A DNA stretch of 64,000 nt from Paracoccus thiocyanatus (GTDB lineage Bacteria; Pseudomonadota; Alphaproteobacteria; Rhodobacterales; Rhodobacteraceae), in assembly GCF_900156255.1 (NCBI RefSeq), contig NZ_FTMK01000009.1, forward strand, positions 1 to 64,000, in the 5' to 3' direction. The translations under genes and the position numbers were made by a program. The notes under the pieces were generated by a model. That model was given only the letters and a program-made list of their open reading frames with translations. It was not told the origin of the DNA and did not search any database. The first letter of the stretch is position 1. Every line of letters begins with the position of its first letter. Below, piece by piece: positions 44,214 to 52,830 of the stretch.

Positions 44214-45620
44214 TTACTGCGTGGCGGGGGTGATGCGCCAGATGCGGTCGCCCGCCTCGTCGTTTTCGCCGCGCGACTTGTTGACCGCCCAGACATTGCC
44301 CTTGCCGTCGGCGCGCAACTGGTTGGGCAGGCTGCCGGCGTCCAGGTTCGCGACGATCTCGCCCTGGAGGCTGACCACGGTGATGGTGCCGGCGCCGCGA
44401 TTGGCGACATAGGCCAGCCGCCCCACCGGCTCGAAGGCGACGTTCAGCGGGCCGGCGCCGACGGCGACGTCATGCAGGACTTCGCCGGTCTCGGCCTTGA
44501 CGATCAGCAGGTTGTCGGTGGCCTGCGAGGCGACGAAGATCAGCCCCTCCTGCGGGTCGTAGGCCACGCCCGAGGCGGCCTTGGCGCCCGGCAGCGCGAT
44601 CACCCTGACCTCGCCCGAGGCCAGGTCCACCACCGCCGCTTCGGGCGTGGACAGGCTGACCGTGACCAGCTTGCCGCCCGCCTCGTCGATGTCCAGCGCC
44701 ATGGTCGAGAATTCCTCGCCCCGGATCTGCGACTGGATGGTGATCGGCTCCAGGGGCTCCAGCGTCTTGGTGTCGAAGACCCGGATCTCGGGCGTGCCGG
44801 TGGCGCTGGCATAGGCGCGGCCATTGGCCTCATCGACCACCACGTCGCGGGCATGGGGGACGGCGCCCGGCTCGAACTGCTTGACCAGCGACAGGTCGGA
44901 TTGCTTGTAGACCGCGGCCGTGTCCTGCCGGGTGTTCGTCACCCAGACATTGCCGTTCGCCTCGTCCACATCGACGCCATAGACGGCGATCAACCCGCCA
45001 TCGCTGCCGTCGGGACGGGCGGGGGCGGCGCCGGGGATAACCTCGGCCTCGATCTTCAGCGTCTCGCCGTTGATCTTGACCAGCTTGGATTCCTTGACCG
45101 GCGGGCGGCCCACGGCGCTGGTGACGAAGGCGGCATTCGCCCCCTCGCTGAACTTGACCTGGTAAAGGCCGCGCACCACGGGTTCACTGGTCACGCTGAA
45201 CTTGTCGGCCCCCGCGACGGCGATCTCGGGCGAGATCTTCAGTTCGACCACATCGGCCGAGGCCGGATTTTCGGTGATGACCGCGATGGGCTGCAAGCCG
45301 GTCTCGGCCTCGGCGTCGATGTCCAGCGCAAAGCTGAACTTGCCATCGGCATCCACGGTAATCGGCTCGGCGTTCAGCGCCGTGGCGCCGCGCATCAGCG
45401 TGACGGTCTGGCCGGGGATCAGGTTCTCGCCCGCGATCACCGCCTTGCCGCCCTTGTGGACCGGGCTGCGGTCGGGCCCGCCGGCACTGACGCGGCCGGC
45501 GAAATCAACGAGCGGCTTGGTAAAGACGGTGTCGGCCAGCGCCGGGCCCGAAACCAGCGCCAGGGCCAGCGCCGAAGCGCCCAGCAGGCTGCGCAGCGAA
45601 GGGCGCGATGGATATGCCAT
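44214..45620 (-). CDS. Secreted YncE-like beta-propeller protein
   Basis: A 468-residue exported protein. It has a signal peptide (1-29, ending GPALAD), an N-terminal Ig-like region (~30-140), then a seven-bladed YncE/PQQ-type propeller (~150-460) with recurring phrases such as GVDVDEANGNVWVTNTRQ, YASATGTPEIRVFD and VGRLAYVANRGAGTITVV. E. coli YncE lies beside a TonB receptor and responds to iron. Here the gene heads the iron-importer operon, so a role in iron handling is inferred. AAGGAG lies 5 bases before ATG. Confidence 0.82.
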   Translation of the reverse strand: MAYPSRPSLRSLLGASALALALVSGPALADTVFTKPLVDFAGRVSAGGPDRSPVHKGGKAVIAGENLIPGQTVTLMRGATALNAEPITVDADGKFSFALDIDAEAETGLQPIAVITENPASADVVELKISPEIAVAGADKFSVTSEPVVRGLYQVKFSEGANAAFVTSAVGRPPVKESKLVKINGETLKIEAEVIPGAAPARPDGSDGGLIAVYGVDVDEANGNVWVTNTRQDTAAVYKQSDLSLVKQFEPGAVPHARDVVVDEANGRAYASATGTPEIRVFDTKTLEPLEPITIQSQIRGEEFSTMALDIDEAGGKLVTVSLSTPEAAVVDLASGEVRVIALPGAKAASGVAYDPQEGLIFVASQATDNLLIVKAETGEVLHDVAVGAGPLNVAFEPVGRLAYVANRGAGTITVVSLQGEIVANLDAGSLPNQLRADGKGNVWAVNKSRGENDEAGDRIWRITPATQ

Positions 45621-45705
45621 GAGAAACTCCTTGAAAACGGATCAGGACTCGCTTTGGCTCACCCCGGATCAGGGCTGGCTTCGGTCAGCGCGCAACCTAT
45701 ATTCC

Positions 45706-45720
45706 TGACCGTCCTTGTCA
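45706..45720. promoter_or_regulatory. Candidate iron-responsive (IRO-like) box in the divergent promoter
   Basis: TGA, nine bases, TCA (TGACCGTCCTTGTCA) matches the pattern proposed for RirA boxes in alphaproteobacteria. It is centred in the 148-base region between the beta-propeller/importer operon (minus) and the siderophore esterase (plus), where a shared iron switch is expected. The motif is short, so chance is possible. Confidence 0.4.
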
Positions 45721-45768
45721 ACTAATCTCGGCAGGGGAACAGGAGTTTGTGAGCAGGAGAGTTTGCCT

Positions 45769-46605
45769 ATGATGTCGCAGCTTGGACGCGTCGGGCCGGA
45801 ACATGCCAGGAAACAGGCCGAATTGCGCATCTTCCAGGACGGGTCCGCAACCCATGCGCTGTCCCAAAAGGTGGTGGCGGTCGGCCCCGGCTATCGGCTG
45901 TTCCTGGCCGTGCCCAAGGCGCCCCCGCCTGCCGGGGGCTGGCCGGTGCTTTACATGCTGGACGGCAATGCCGCCTTCGATTTCCTGACGGCCGAGCATC
46001 TGGCGCTGGCGCCGGGGCTGGTGGTGGCCGGCATCGGATATGACACCGACCGGCAATTCGCCCGCGAACTGCGCACGCTGGACTTTACCGCGCCCGACGG
46101 GCCGGGCGACGGCCTGCGTCCCGACCATGTCCACGAAGGCCGCACGGCCGGGGGTGCGGCGATCTTTCACGACCGGCTGACCGGCCCGCTGCGCGACGCG
46201 GCCGAGGCCGGCCTGCCCATCGACGCGACCCGCCGCACGCTTTGGGGCCACAGTTTCGGCGGGCTGTTCACGCTTTACGCGCTGCTGGCGCGGCCGCATG
46301 GCTTCGCCCGCCATGCCGCGATCAGCCCCTCGATCTGGTGGGACGAGGCGCTGATCCGCCGCGTGGCCCAGGCGGCCGCGCCGGCCTCGCTGCCGCTGCT
46401 GGTGGCGCTGGGGGACCGCGAAAAGCGCTCGGGCAGCGACGGGCCGCCGCCGGACGGGCCGGCGCCGGCGACGATGCAGCTTGTCGCGGATCTTGCCCGC
46501 CATCCCGGCCATCGCGCACAGGTCCATGTCCTGCCCGGCCATATCCATATCCAGACGCTGGCGGGATCGTTCCCGCTGGTTCTGCCTTTCGCCAGCGCGG
46601 ATTAA
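45769..46605 (+). CDS. Alpha/beta hydrolase, siderophore-esterase type (IroE/Fes-like)
   Basis: A 278-residue member of the putative-esterase family. The nucleophile serine is in LWGHSFGGLFTLYA near 165; GWPVLYMLDGNAAFDF near 50 and LPGHIHIQTLAG near 255 (catalytic histidine) complete the fold. Members such as IroE and Fes cut ester siderophores to free iron or linearise them. No secretion signal is visible, so it probably acts in the cytoplasm. AGGAGA lies 8 bases before ATG 45769 (45772 is also possible). Shares its promoter region with the importer operon. Confidence 0.82.
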   Translation: MMSQLGRVGPEHARKQAELRIFQDGSATHALSQKVVAVGPGYRLFLAVPKAPPPAGGWPVLYMLDGNAAFDFLTAEHLALAPGLVVAGIGYDTDRQFARELRTLDFTAPDGPGDGLRPDHVHEGRTAGGAAIFHDRLTGPLRDAAEAGLPIDATRRTLWGHSFGGLFTLYALLARPHGFARHAAISPSIWWDEALIRRVAQAAAPASLPLLVALGDREKRSGSDGPPPDGPAPATMQLVADLARHPGHRAQVHVLPGHIHIQTLAGSFPLVLPFASAD

Positions 46606-46659
46606 CCGGATCTCAATCCTTTTGCGCTGCTGTGGTGGCAGGCAACAAAGGGGATTCGG

Positions 46660-46998
46660 ATGGTTTTCGCCAGATATGCGCTGGTCCTGATCGGGCTGGT
46701 CCTGTGCGGGCTGGGCGTCGCGCAGGTGCCGCAAGGGGTGCCGGGCCTGTCGCCGCCGCCCGCCGGTCCCGTGCCGGCGCATGACGCCTTGCTGGCCTTG
46801 GGCGGGCTGGCCGGGGGACTGGTTTGCGGTCTTGTCGCGCTGGCTTTGGCCGGCCCTGCGCCCCCACCGATTCGCGTGCCGGCGGGCGGGACAGGCGGGC
46901 CGGTCAGTTCCGGCCCAGCCGCGCCGCCAATGCCGGCGCGATCAACGCCGAGGCTTCTTCCGAGGTCATCTGCGCATGCAGGAATGGCAGGTCGATGA
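46660..46998 (+). CDS. Small two-helix membrane protein, overlaps the synthetase 3' end
   Basis: A 112-residue frame with AAAGGGG 6-12 bases before ATG. Two hydrophobic helices (ARYALVLIGLVLCGLGVAQV, ~5-24, and ALLALGGLAGGLVCGLVALALAG, ~42-64) are joined by a Pro-rich loop, followed by a Pro/Ala-rich tail. The last 95 bases overlap the opposite-strand synthetase gene, so the tail may be a by-product of the frame staying open. Follows the esterase by 54 bases. Unknown function; membrane location inferred. Confidence 0.5.
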   Translation: MVFARYALVLIGLVLCGLGVAQVPQGVPGLSPPPAGPVPAHDALLALGGLAGGLVCGLVALALAGPAPPPIRVPAGGTGGPVSSGPAAPPMPARSTPRLLPRSSAHAGMAGR

Positions 46999-49900
46999 CC
47001 TCCAGCCCTGCGGCATAGGGGGCCCACATCCCCGGCCGCAGGTCGCGGTCCTTGTGGTCGCGGGCGGCGCGGAAATGCGTGATCGTGCCGGCAAAGCGGC
47101 GGTGATGGTGGCTGCGGATCAGCCGGTTGGTGCCGGTGACGGTGCGCACCACCCCGTCCAGGACCCGCGCCGGCAGCGCCCCCAATGCGCTTTCCCCGCG
47201 CCGGAGGAAGGCCACGACCTTTTCGCGGCTGTCCAGGTCGCGATGCGCCTCGGGGTCGTAGCCGGCGATGGCCAGCAGCGCGCGCAGCGCCGCGGCGGGG
47301 TCCGGTTCGGGCTCGTCGCGCCAGGCATCGCTGGGATAGCTGTCCAGCATGGCGACCACCCCGGCCTTGCGGCCGGCCGCGGCCAGGATCACCGCGATTT
47401 CCTGCGCCAGGATGCCGCCGACCGACCAGCCGGCCAGGTGCACCGGACCCTGCGGCGCCAGTGCGGCGATGCGCCCGGCATAGTCCTGCGCCAGCGCGGC
47501 CAGGCTTTCCGGCATCGGCACGCTGGGATCCAGTCCCGGATGTTGCAGCCCCCAGACCCGCCGCTGGGGCGCGATCCGCCGCGCCAGCCCGCGATAGCCC
47601 CAGGCCAGGCCGCCTGCCGGATGGATCAGGAACAGCGGCGCGGCCTGGCCGTCGCCGTCGGCCAGCAGGATCAGCGGTCCCAGCCCGTCGTCATGGGGCG
47701 CCTGAGCGTCCAGCGCCGCCGCCAGTGCCGCCAGCACCGGCTGTTCGAAAATGGTGCCCAGGCCGGGGTCGCGGCCGGTCTCGGCCTCCAGCGCCTGGGC
47801 CAGCCGCACGGCGGACAGCGAATCGCCCCCCAGGGCAAAGAAATCCGCCTCGGCCGGGGCCGGCTGGGGCAGGTGCAGGATCAGCGCGTAAAGCCGGGCC
47901 AGCAATTGCTCGGTCGGCGTTTCCGCCGCGCGGCCCGAGGCGGCGAATTCCGGCGCGGGCAGCGCCTTGCGGTCCAGCTTGCCGTTCGACGTGACCGGCA
48001 GCGCCTTCAGCGCCACCTCGGCCGAGGGCAGCATATAGGCGGGCAGCCCGGCCGCCAGCCGTTCCGCCAGCAGCCCCGGCCGCCAGTCCGCCGCCGGCAC
48101 CAGATAGGCGACCAGGCGCTTTTCGCCGGCATGATCCTCGCGCGCGACGACCACGCATTCGCGCGCCATGCCGGTGGCCATGATCGCCGCCTCGATCTCG
48201 CCCAGCTCGACCCGCAGCCCGCGGATCTTGACCTGGTGGTCCGAACGGCCCAGATAGACCACCGCCCCGTCCGGCCGCAGCCGCGCCAGGTCGCCGGTGG
48301 CGTAAAGCCGGCCCTGGGGGGCGTCGATGAAGCGTTCCGCCGTCAGGTCCGCCCGGCCCAGATAGCCGCGCGCCAGTTGCACGCCGCCCAGATACAGGTG
48401 CCCGGCCAGGCCCGGTGGCACCGGGCGCATGCGGTCGTCCAGCACCTCCAGCGCCGTGTTCCAGACCGGCCAGCCGATCGGGATCGGGTTGGCGCGATCC
48501 TCGGGTCCGGCGGGCCAGTAGCTGACATCCACCGCCGCCTCGGTCGGGCCGTAAAGGTTGTGCAGTTCGGCCGTGATCCGGGCGTGGAAGCGGTCGCGCT
48601 GGTCCGCCGTCAACTCCTCGCCCGAGCAGAACACCCGGCGCATCGCCAGCCCCTGCGAGACGGGCGAGGCCAGAAAGGCCGACAGCATCGACGGCACGAA
48701 ATGACAGGTGGTGACGGCGCGGTCGCGGATCAGGCGGGCGATGGCGGCGGGGTCGCGATGCGCGCCGGGCGGCGCCATGACCAGTTCCGCCCCGGCCATC
48801 ATCGGCAGGAAGAATTCCCAGACCGAGACGTCGAAGGTCGCCGGGGTCTTTTGCAGGATGCGGTCCTGGGCCGCGATGCCGTAATGCGCCTGCATCCACA
48901 TCAGGCGGTTGACGATGGCGCGATGTTCGACGGCGACGCCCTTGGGCTCTCCGGTCGAGCCCGAGGTGAAGATGACATAGGCCAGGTCGCCCGGCTGCGG
49001 CCCCCCCGCGGGGCGACCCCCGGCCGGCCAGTCGGCGGGCAGCAGCAGGTCGGTGCCCAAAGGGCACAGCCCCGCCAGGTCGGCCGTGGTCAGCACCGCC
49101 ACCGGCCGGGCCTGCGCCAGGATGCGGGCGATGCGTTCGGGCGGATGCGCCGGGTCCAAGGGCAGATAGGCCGCGCCGGCGCGCAGGATCGCCAGCAGCG
49201 CCACGGGCAGTTCCAGCGAGCGTTCCAGCGCCACGGCGACGATGCGGTCGGGGCCGGCGCCAAGCTTTTGCAGCCGTGCGGCCAGCGCGGCGCTGCGGCG
49301 GTCAAGATCGGCGAAGCTCAGCCTGTCCGCGCCAAAGCTGACCGCCGGCGCATCGGGCGTGGCGGCAAGCTGCGCCTCGATCAGCGCGGTCAGGGTGGTG
49401 TCGGGCAGGGGATGGCGCGTCGCCTGGGCGCGCGCCTGCGCAGCGGCGATTTCGGCCGGGCTGGCGGTCGGCACCTCGGCCAGGGTTTCGGCCGCAAGTG
49501 CCGCGATCAGAAAGGCCACCAGCCGGTCGCCATGTCCGCGCACCTCTTCGGGCGCATAAAGCGCGGGGTTCGCGTCCACCTCGAAGATCATCCCCGAGGC
49601 GGGATCGCCGCGGAAGGTCAGCGTCAGGTCATCGACCGCGCCCGCCCCCAGGATATGCAGCCGGGCTTGCAGCCCCGGAAATTCCGGTGCCTTATCAAAG
49701 GGCTGAACGTTCACCAGCGGACCGTAAAGCCGCCGCGTGCCGCCGACCAGACCCAGTTCGCGGCGCAAAAGCTCGCTGCGGTAAAGGCCGCGGCGGCGGC
49801 CCTGCGCCATGCGCCTGGACTGCGCGGCCAGCCATTCGGGCAGGGCTGCGTCCTCGTCCAGCCGCAGCCGGTGCGGCAGCACGTTCATCGCCATGCAGGG

Positions 49901-50761
49901 CACCTGCGCGATCTTGCGGCCCATCCGCGCCATGAAGGGCAGGCCGATCACCGCCTCGCCCCCGGTCCAGCGCGCCAGATAGGCGCCGGTCAGCGCGTTC
50001 AGCACGTCGGGCCAGCCCAGCCGGTGCCGGGCGGCATAGCCGGCCAGCCGGTCCAGCAAAGCCTGCGGCAGCAGGCGCGTGTCGCGCAGGAAATCGGCGC
50101 CGCTGACCGCGCGGCCCTGCGCCAGCCCGGCAACCTCGGGCAGGTCGGCCAGTTCGGCCAGCCACCAGTCGCGGTCGGCCCCCCGGCGGGGCGAGGCGCG
50201 CCAGGCCGCGTCCTCTTCGGTCGCCAGCGACAGCGGGCCAAAGCGCTCGGGCGCCGGCGCCCCGCCCACCAGCGCGGCGTAATGCGCGGCGATGCGGTTC
50301 GTCACCAAGACCATGCCATAGCCGTCGATGGCCAGGTGGTGGATGCGTTCGTAAAGCAGATGCCGTTCGGGACCCAGGACGAACAGCGTCAGCGCCCCGG
50401 CCGGGTCCTGGGCCAGGTCCAGCGGGCGCTGGCTGTCGGCGCGCATCTGCGCCAGGGCCTGCGCCTCGGCATCGGGCTGGGCGGACAGGTCGGCAAAGCC
50501 CAGCATCGGCGGCAGGCCGACCCATTGCCGCGGCCCGTCGGGTCCGTGGCCAAAGCGCAGCGACAGGGCCGGGGCTTCGGCGATGGTGCGCGCGACGGCC
50601 TGGGCCAGCGCATCGCGGTCCAGGGGGCCGGTCAGTTCCAGATATTGCCCGGTGTTCAGGATCGGGTTGCCGGGGTCCAGCGCCTGGACATACCACAGCC
50701 CTTCCTGCGCCTCGGTCAGCGGGCAGCCGGCTTGGCACTGAAGATGGTGATGTGTGTCCAT
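46904..50761 (-). CDS. Single-module nonribosomal peptide synthetase, C-A-T-TE, serine-specific (EntF-like)
   Basis: A 1285-residue synthetase. Order: condensation domain (~10-430, HHLAIDG at 141), adenylation (~455-940, core YVIFTSGSTGEPKG near 600), carrier protein (~955-1025, FFALGGDSLSAVRL, phosphopantetheine Ser near 979), thioesterase (~1050-1285, GWSVGG near 1110, MLDSYPSD, HAQMTSEEAS). Pocket residues read from FDVSVW, CHFV, FCSGE, LYGPTEAAVD and NGKLDRKA spell DVWHFSLVDK, the serine code of EntF. The module order also equals EntF, which joins aryl acids to serine and trimerises the product by its thioesterase. No entA, B, C, E or MbtH-like gene is in the window. The nearby importer and esterase point to a siderophore. 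Confidence 0.92.
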   Translation of the reverse strand: MDTHHHLQCQAGCPLTEAQEGLWYVQALDPGNPILNTGQYLELTGPLDRDALAQAVARTIAEAPALSLRFGHGPDGPRQWVGLPPMLGFADLSAQPDAEAQALAQMRADSQRPLDLAQDPAGALTLFVLGPERHLLYERIHHLAIDGYGMVLVTNRIAAHYAALVGGAPAPERFGPLSLATEEDAAWRASPRRGADRDWWLAELADLPEVAGLAQGRAVSGADFLRDTRLLPQALLDRLAGYAARHRLGWPDVLNALTGAYLARWTGGEAVIGLPFMARMGRKIAQVPCMAMNVLPHRLRLDEDAALPEWLAAQSRRMAQGRRRGLYRSELLRRELGLVGGTRRLYGPLVNVQPFDKAPEFPGLQARLHILGAGAVDDLTLTFRGDPASGMIFEVDANPALYAPEEVRGHGDRLVAFLIAALAAETLAEVPTASPAEIAAAQARAQATRHPLPDTTLTALIEAQLAATPDAPAVSFGADRLSFADLDRRSAALAARLQKLGAGPDRIVAVALERSLELPVALLAILRAGAAYLPLDPAHPPERIARILAQARPVAVLTTADLAGLCPLGTDLLLPADWPAGGRPAGGPQPGDLAYVIFTSGSTGEPKGVAVEHRAIVNRLMWMQAHYGIAAQDRILQKTPATFDVSVWEFFLPMMAGAELVMAPPGAHRDPAAIARLIRDRAVTTCHFVPSMLSAFLASPVSQGLAMRRVFCSGEELTADQRDRFHARITAELHNLYGPTEAAVDVSYWPAGPEDRANPIPIGWPVWNTALEVLDDRMRPVPPGLAGHLYLGGVQLARGYLGRADLTAERFIDAPQGRLYATGDLARLRPDGAVVYLGRSDHQVKIRGLRVELGEIEAAIMATGMARECVVVAREDHAGEKRLVAYLVPAADWRPGLLAERLAAGLPAYMLPSAEVALKALPVTSNGKLDRKALPAPEFAASGRAAETPTEQLLARLYALILHLPQPAPAEADFFALGGDSLSAVRLAQALEAETGRDPGLGTIFEQPVLAALAAALDAQAPHDDGLGPLILLADGDGQAAPLFLIHPAGGLAWGYRGLARRIAPQRRVWGLQHPGLDPSVPMPESLAALAQDYAGRIAALAPQGPVHLAGWSVGGILAQEIAVILAAAGRKAGVVAMLDSYPSDAWRDEPEPDPAAALRALLAIAGYDPEAHRDLDSREKVVAFLRRGESALGALPARVLDGVVRTVTGTNRLIRSHHHRRFAGTITHFRAARDHKDRDLRPGMWAPYAAGLEVIDLPFLHAQMTSEEASALIAPALAARLGRN

Positions 50762-50932
50762 GTCAAGCCCGCTCCGGTCGGGGAAAGTGAAATTGCAGCC
50801 GAAGGATAGAACTGACGACCATGTTACCCCAGGGACCGGCTTGCAGGACTTGCCCGACTGCGGCCAAGGCCATACTGTCGCCCAGGAAATTAGTCAACTT
50901 TCTAGCGCAGCCCGGCTGCGTCCGGAGCAGCC

Positions 50933-51502
50933 ATGGCCTTGCAATCCCTGCCTTTGCGCGACACCGAACAGGCCTATGGCCGGGTGTCCCGCCTGCTGCA
51001 TTGGAGCATCGCCGCCCTGATGCTGTGGCAGTTCCTGGGCATGGGTCTGCGGCTGCTGCTGGGCCGCCAGCCGGTGGTTTCCTTTTTCGTGGGTTGGCAC
51101 CAGCCGGTGGGAACGGTGCTGTTCGTGCTGATCGCCCTGCGGCTGGCATGGGCGCTGGCCAATCGCGGCAACCGGCCCGATCACGGCCGCGGGCTGGGCG
51201 GGCTGGCGGCGCGGCTGGGCCATCTGGCGCTGTATCTGGTCATGGCCGCCGTGCCGGTCGCGGCCTTGCTGCGCGCCTATGGCGGCGAGCGGGCCTTTGC
51301 GCCCTTCGGCTTCCAGATTTTCCCGGCGCAGGTGCCGCCGATCGGCTGGATGGTCGGCCTGGGCGATGCGCTGCACGGAGAGATGGCCTGGCTGCTTTTG
51401 CTGCTGATCCTGGGCCATGTCGTCATGGTCGGCGTGCATGAAAGCATGTGGCGCGACGGCACCCTGGCGCGCATGGCCGGGCGGCGCCGGGCGGGCCTTT
51501 AG
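50933..51502 (+). CDS. Cytochrome b561-family protein
   Basis: A 189-residue membrane cytochrome with four hydrophobic helices. Heme-ligand histidines are in VSRLLHWSIAALML (~23), VGWHQPVGTVLFVL (~55), LGHLALYLVM (~100) and LHGEMAWLLLLLILGHVVMVGVHE (~147-170). Moves electrons across or at the inner membrane; the donor and acceptor are unknown. Divergent from the synthetase across 171 bases. In some iron loci a b561 may help ferric reduction, but that is only speculation here. Confidence 0.88.
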   Translation: MALQSLPLRDTEQAYGRVSRLLHWSIAALMLWQFLGMGLRLLLGRQPVVSFFVGWHQPVGTVLFVLIALRLAWALANRGNRPDHGRGLGGLAARLGHLALYLVMAAVPVAALLRAYGGERAFAPFGFQIFPAQVPPIGWMVGLGDALHGEMAWLLLLLILGHVVMVGVHESMWRDGTLARMAGRRRAGL

Positions 51503-51582
51503 GCCACAGTCGCGCGCCGGCAAACAGGGGCGGCGCGGCCTTTTTCGTTGATTGCCCGGCGGGCCGGTGTCACCATTGCGTC

Positions 51583-51918
51583 ATGATGAATGCGCCCTTC
51601 GGCTTTCCGTCCCAGCATGATCGCGTGGCCTTTGACCGCGCCGAACTGGGCGTCATCCTGTCGCTTTACGGCCGCATGGTCGCGGCCGGGGAATGGCGGG
51701 ACTATGCCATGTCGTTCCTTCGCGACATGGCGGTGTTCTCGGTCTTTCGCCGGGCGGCCGAACATCCGCTTTACCGCATCGAAAAGCGCCCCAGGCTGCG
51801 CCAGGCGCAGGGGCAATATGCGGTAATCGGCATGGATGGGCGCGTTCTCAAGCGCGGCCACGACCTGCCCACGGTGCTGCGGGTGCTGGAGAAAAGGCTG
51901 ATCCGCGCCGTGGACTGA
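51583..51918 (+). CDS. DUF2794-family protein
   Basis: A 111-residue conserved alphaproteobacterial protein of unknown function. Typical phrases are VAFDRAELGVILSLYGRMVAAGEWRDYAMSF and AVFSVFRRAAEHPLYRIEKRPRL. Soluble, no motif of known activity. Two adjacent ATG codons (51583, 51586) are possible; the longer frame upstream runs through the b561 end and has no support. Confidence 0.82.
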   Translation: MMNAPFGFPSQHDRVAFDRAELGVILSLYGRMVAAGEWRDYAMSFLRDMAVFSVFRRAAEHPLYRIEKRPRLRQAQGQYAVIGMDGRVLKRGHDLPTVLRVLEKRLIRAVD

Positions 51919-51922
51919 CACG

Positions 51923-52765
51923 TCAGCCTGGCCGGCCGCCGGGCGGGGGCGCTTCGGCCCGGCTGCGCAGATAGCTTTGCGGCGGAACGCCGAAATGGCC
52001 GCGAAACGCCGCGACAAAGGCGCTGGCGCTGCGATAGCCCAGCGAATGGGCGATGGTGGTGCTGCTTTCACCGCGCTCCAGCCGCCCGACGGCGGCCAGC
52101 AGGCGCACCCGGCTGCGCCAGTCGCGAAAGGACAGGCCGGTCTCGGCGCGAAACAGCCGCTCCAGCGTGCGGGGGCTGGCCCCGGCCTGGGCCGCCAGCA
52201 GCGGCAGCGGGCGCGGATCGGCGGGATGGCGGCCCAGATGCGCCGTCACCCGCCGCAGGCGCGGATCATGGCCACCGGGCAAGTCCAGGGGCGCGGGCTG
52301 CGCCGCCGCGATCTCGTCCAGCGCCACGGCGCCCAGCCGGGCCAGGCGGGCCGGATCGGCCTGGGCCACCATGCGCAGGATCACCTCGCGCAGCAGGGCC
52401 GAGACCGGCAGCACCTCGCATCCCCGTCCCTGGGGCCGCACCGGATGCGCGGGATCGACGTAAAGGTTGCGGGTCCGGGCCCCGCTGCCGGGGCGCGACA
52501 CGACATGCATCTCGTGCCGGGTGCCGCCGGGGATCCAGATGCCGAAGCCGGGCGGCACCAGCCAGGTCCCGTCCTCGGCCCCCAGTCGCAACAGCCCCTC
52601 GGCCGCCCATAAAAGCTGTCCGCGCGGATGGGCGTGCGGCGTCACATGCGCGCCCGCCGCAAGGTCGCGCCCATGGGCAAGCACCGGCCGCGCCGGGTCG
52701 ATCACAAAGGCGGCGCCGCTGGGGTCAAAGCGCAGGATTGGCGGATCAGCGACAAGTTTTGTCAT
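51923..52765 (-). CDS. AraC-family transcriptional regulator with cupin sensor
   Basis: A 280-residue regulator. The N-terminal cupin-like part (~20-110, VTPHAHPRGQLLWAAEG, PPGFGIWIPGGTRHEMHV) binds a small ligand. The C-terminal AraC double helix-turn-helix (~170-265) has GASPRTLERLFRAETGLSFRDWR and IAHSLGYRSASAFVAAFRGHFGVPP. Start at ATG 52765 leaves 65 bases to the divergent DASS transporter, which it most likely controls. Confidence 0.88.
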   Translation of the reverse strand: MTKLVADPPILRFDPSGAAFVIDPARPVLAHGRDLAAGAHVTPHAHPRGQLLWAAEGLLRLGAEDGTWLVPPGFGIWIPGGTRHEMHVVSRPGSGARTRNLYVDPAHPVRPQGRGCEVLPVSALLREVILRMVAQADPARLARLGAVALDEIAAAQPAPLDLPGGHDPRLRRVTAHLGRHPADPRPLPLLAAQAGASPRTLERLFRAETGLSFRDWRSRVRLLAAVGRLERGESSTTIAHSLGYRSASAFVAAFRGHFGVPPQSYLRSRAEAPPPGGRPG

Positions 52766-52830
52766 GATAGCGAACTTACGCAATGGGCGGGCTTCCGTCT
52801 AGGCTGCGCCGTCCCAATCAGGCGCTTGCG

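Noticed and set aside
46781-50809. A 1342-codon open frame on the plus strand across the synthetase
   Set aside because: It is the antisense of a convincing C-A-T-TE synthetase in GC-rich DNA. The translation is Arg/Gly/Gln/Ala-rich with no domain, a typical shadow.
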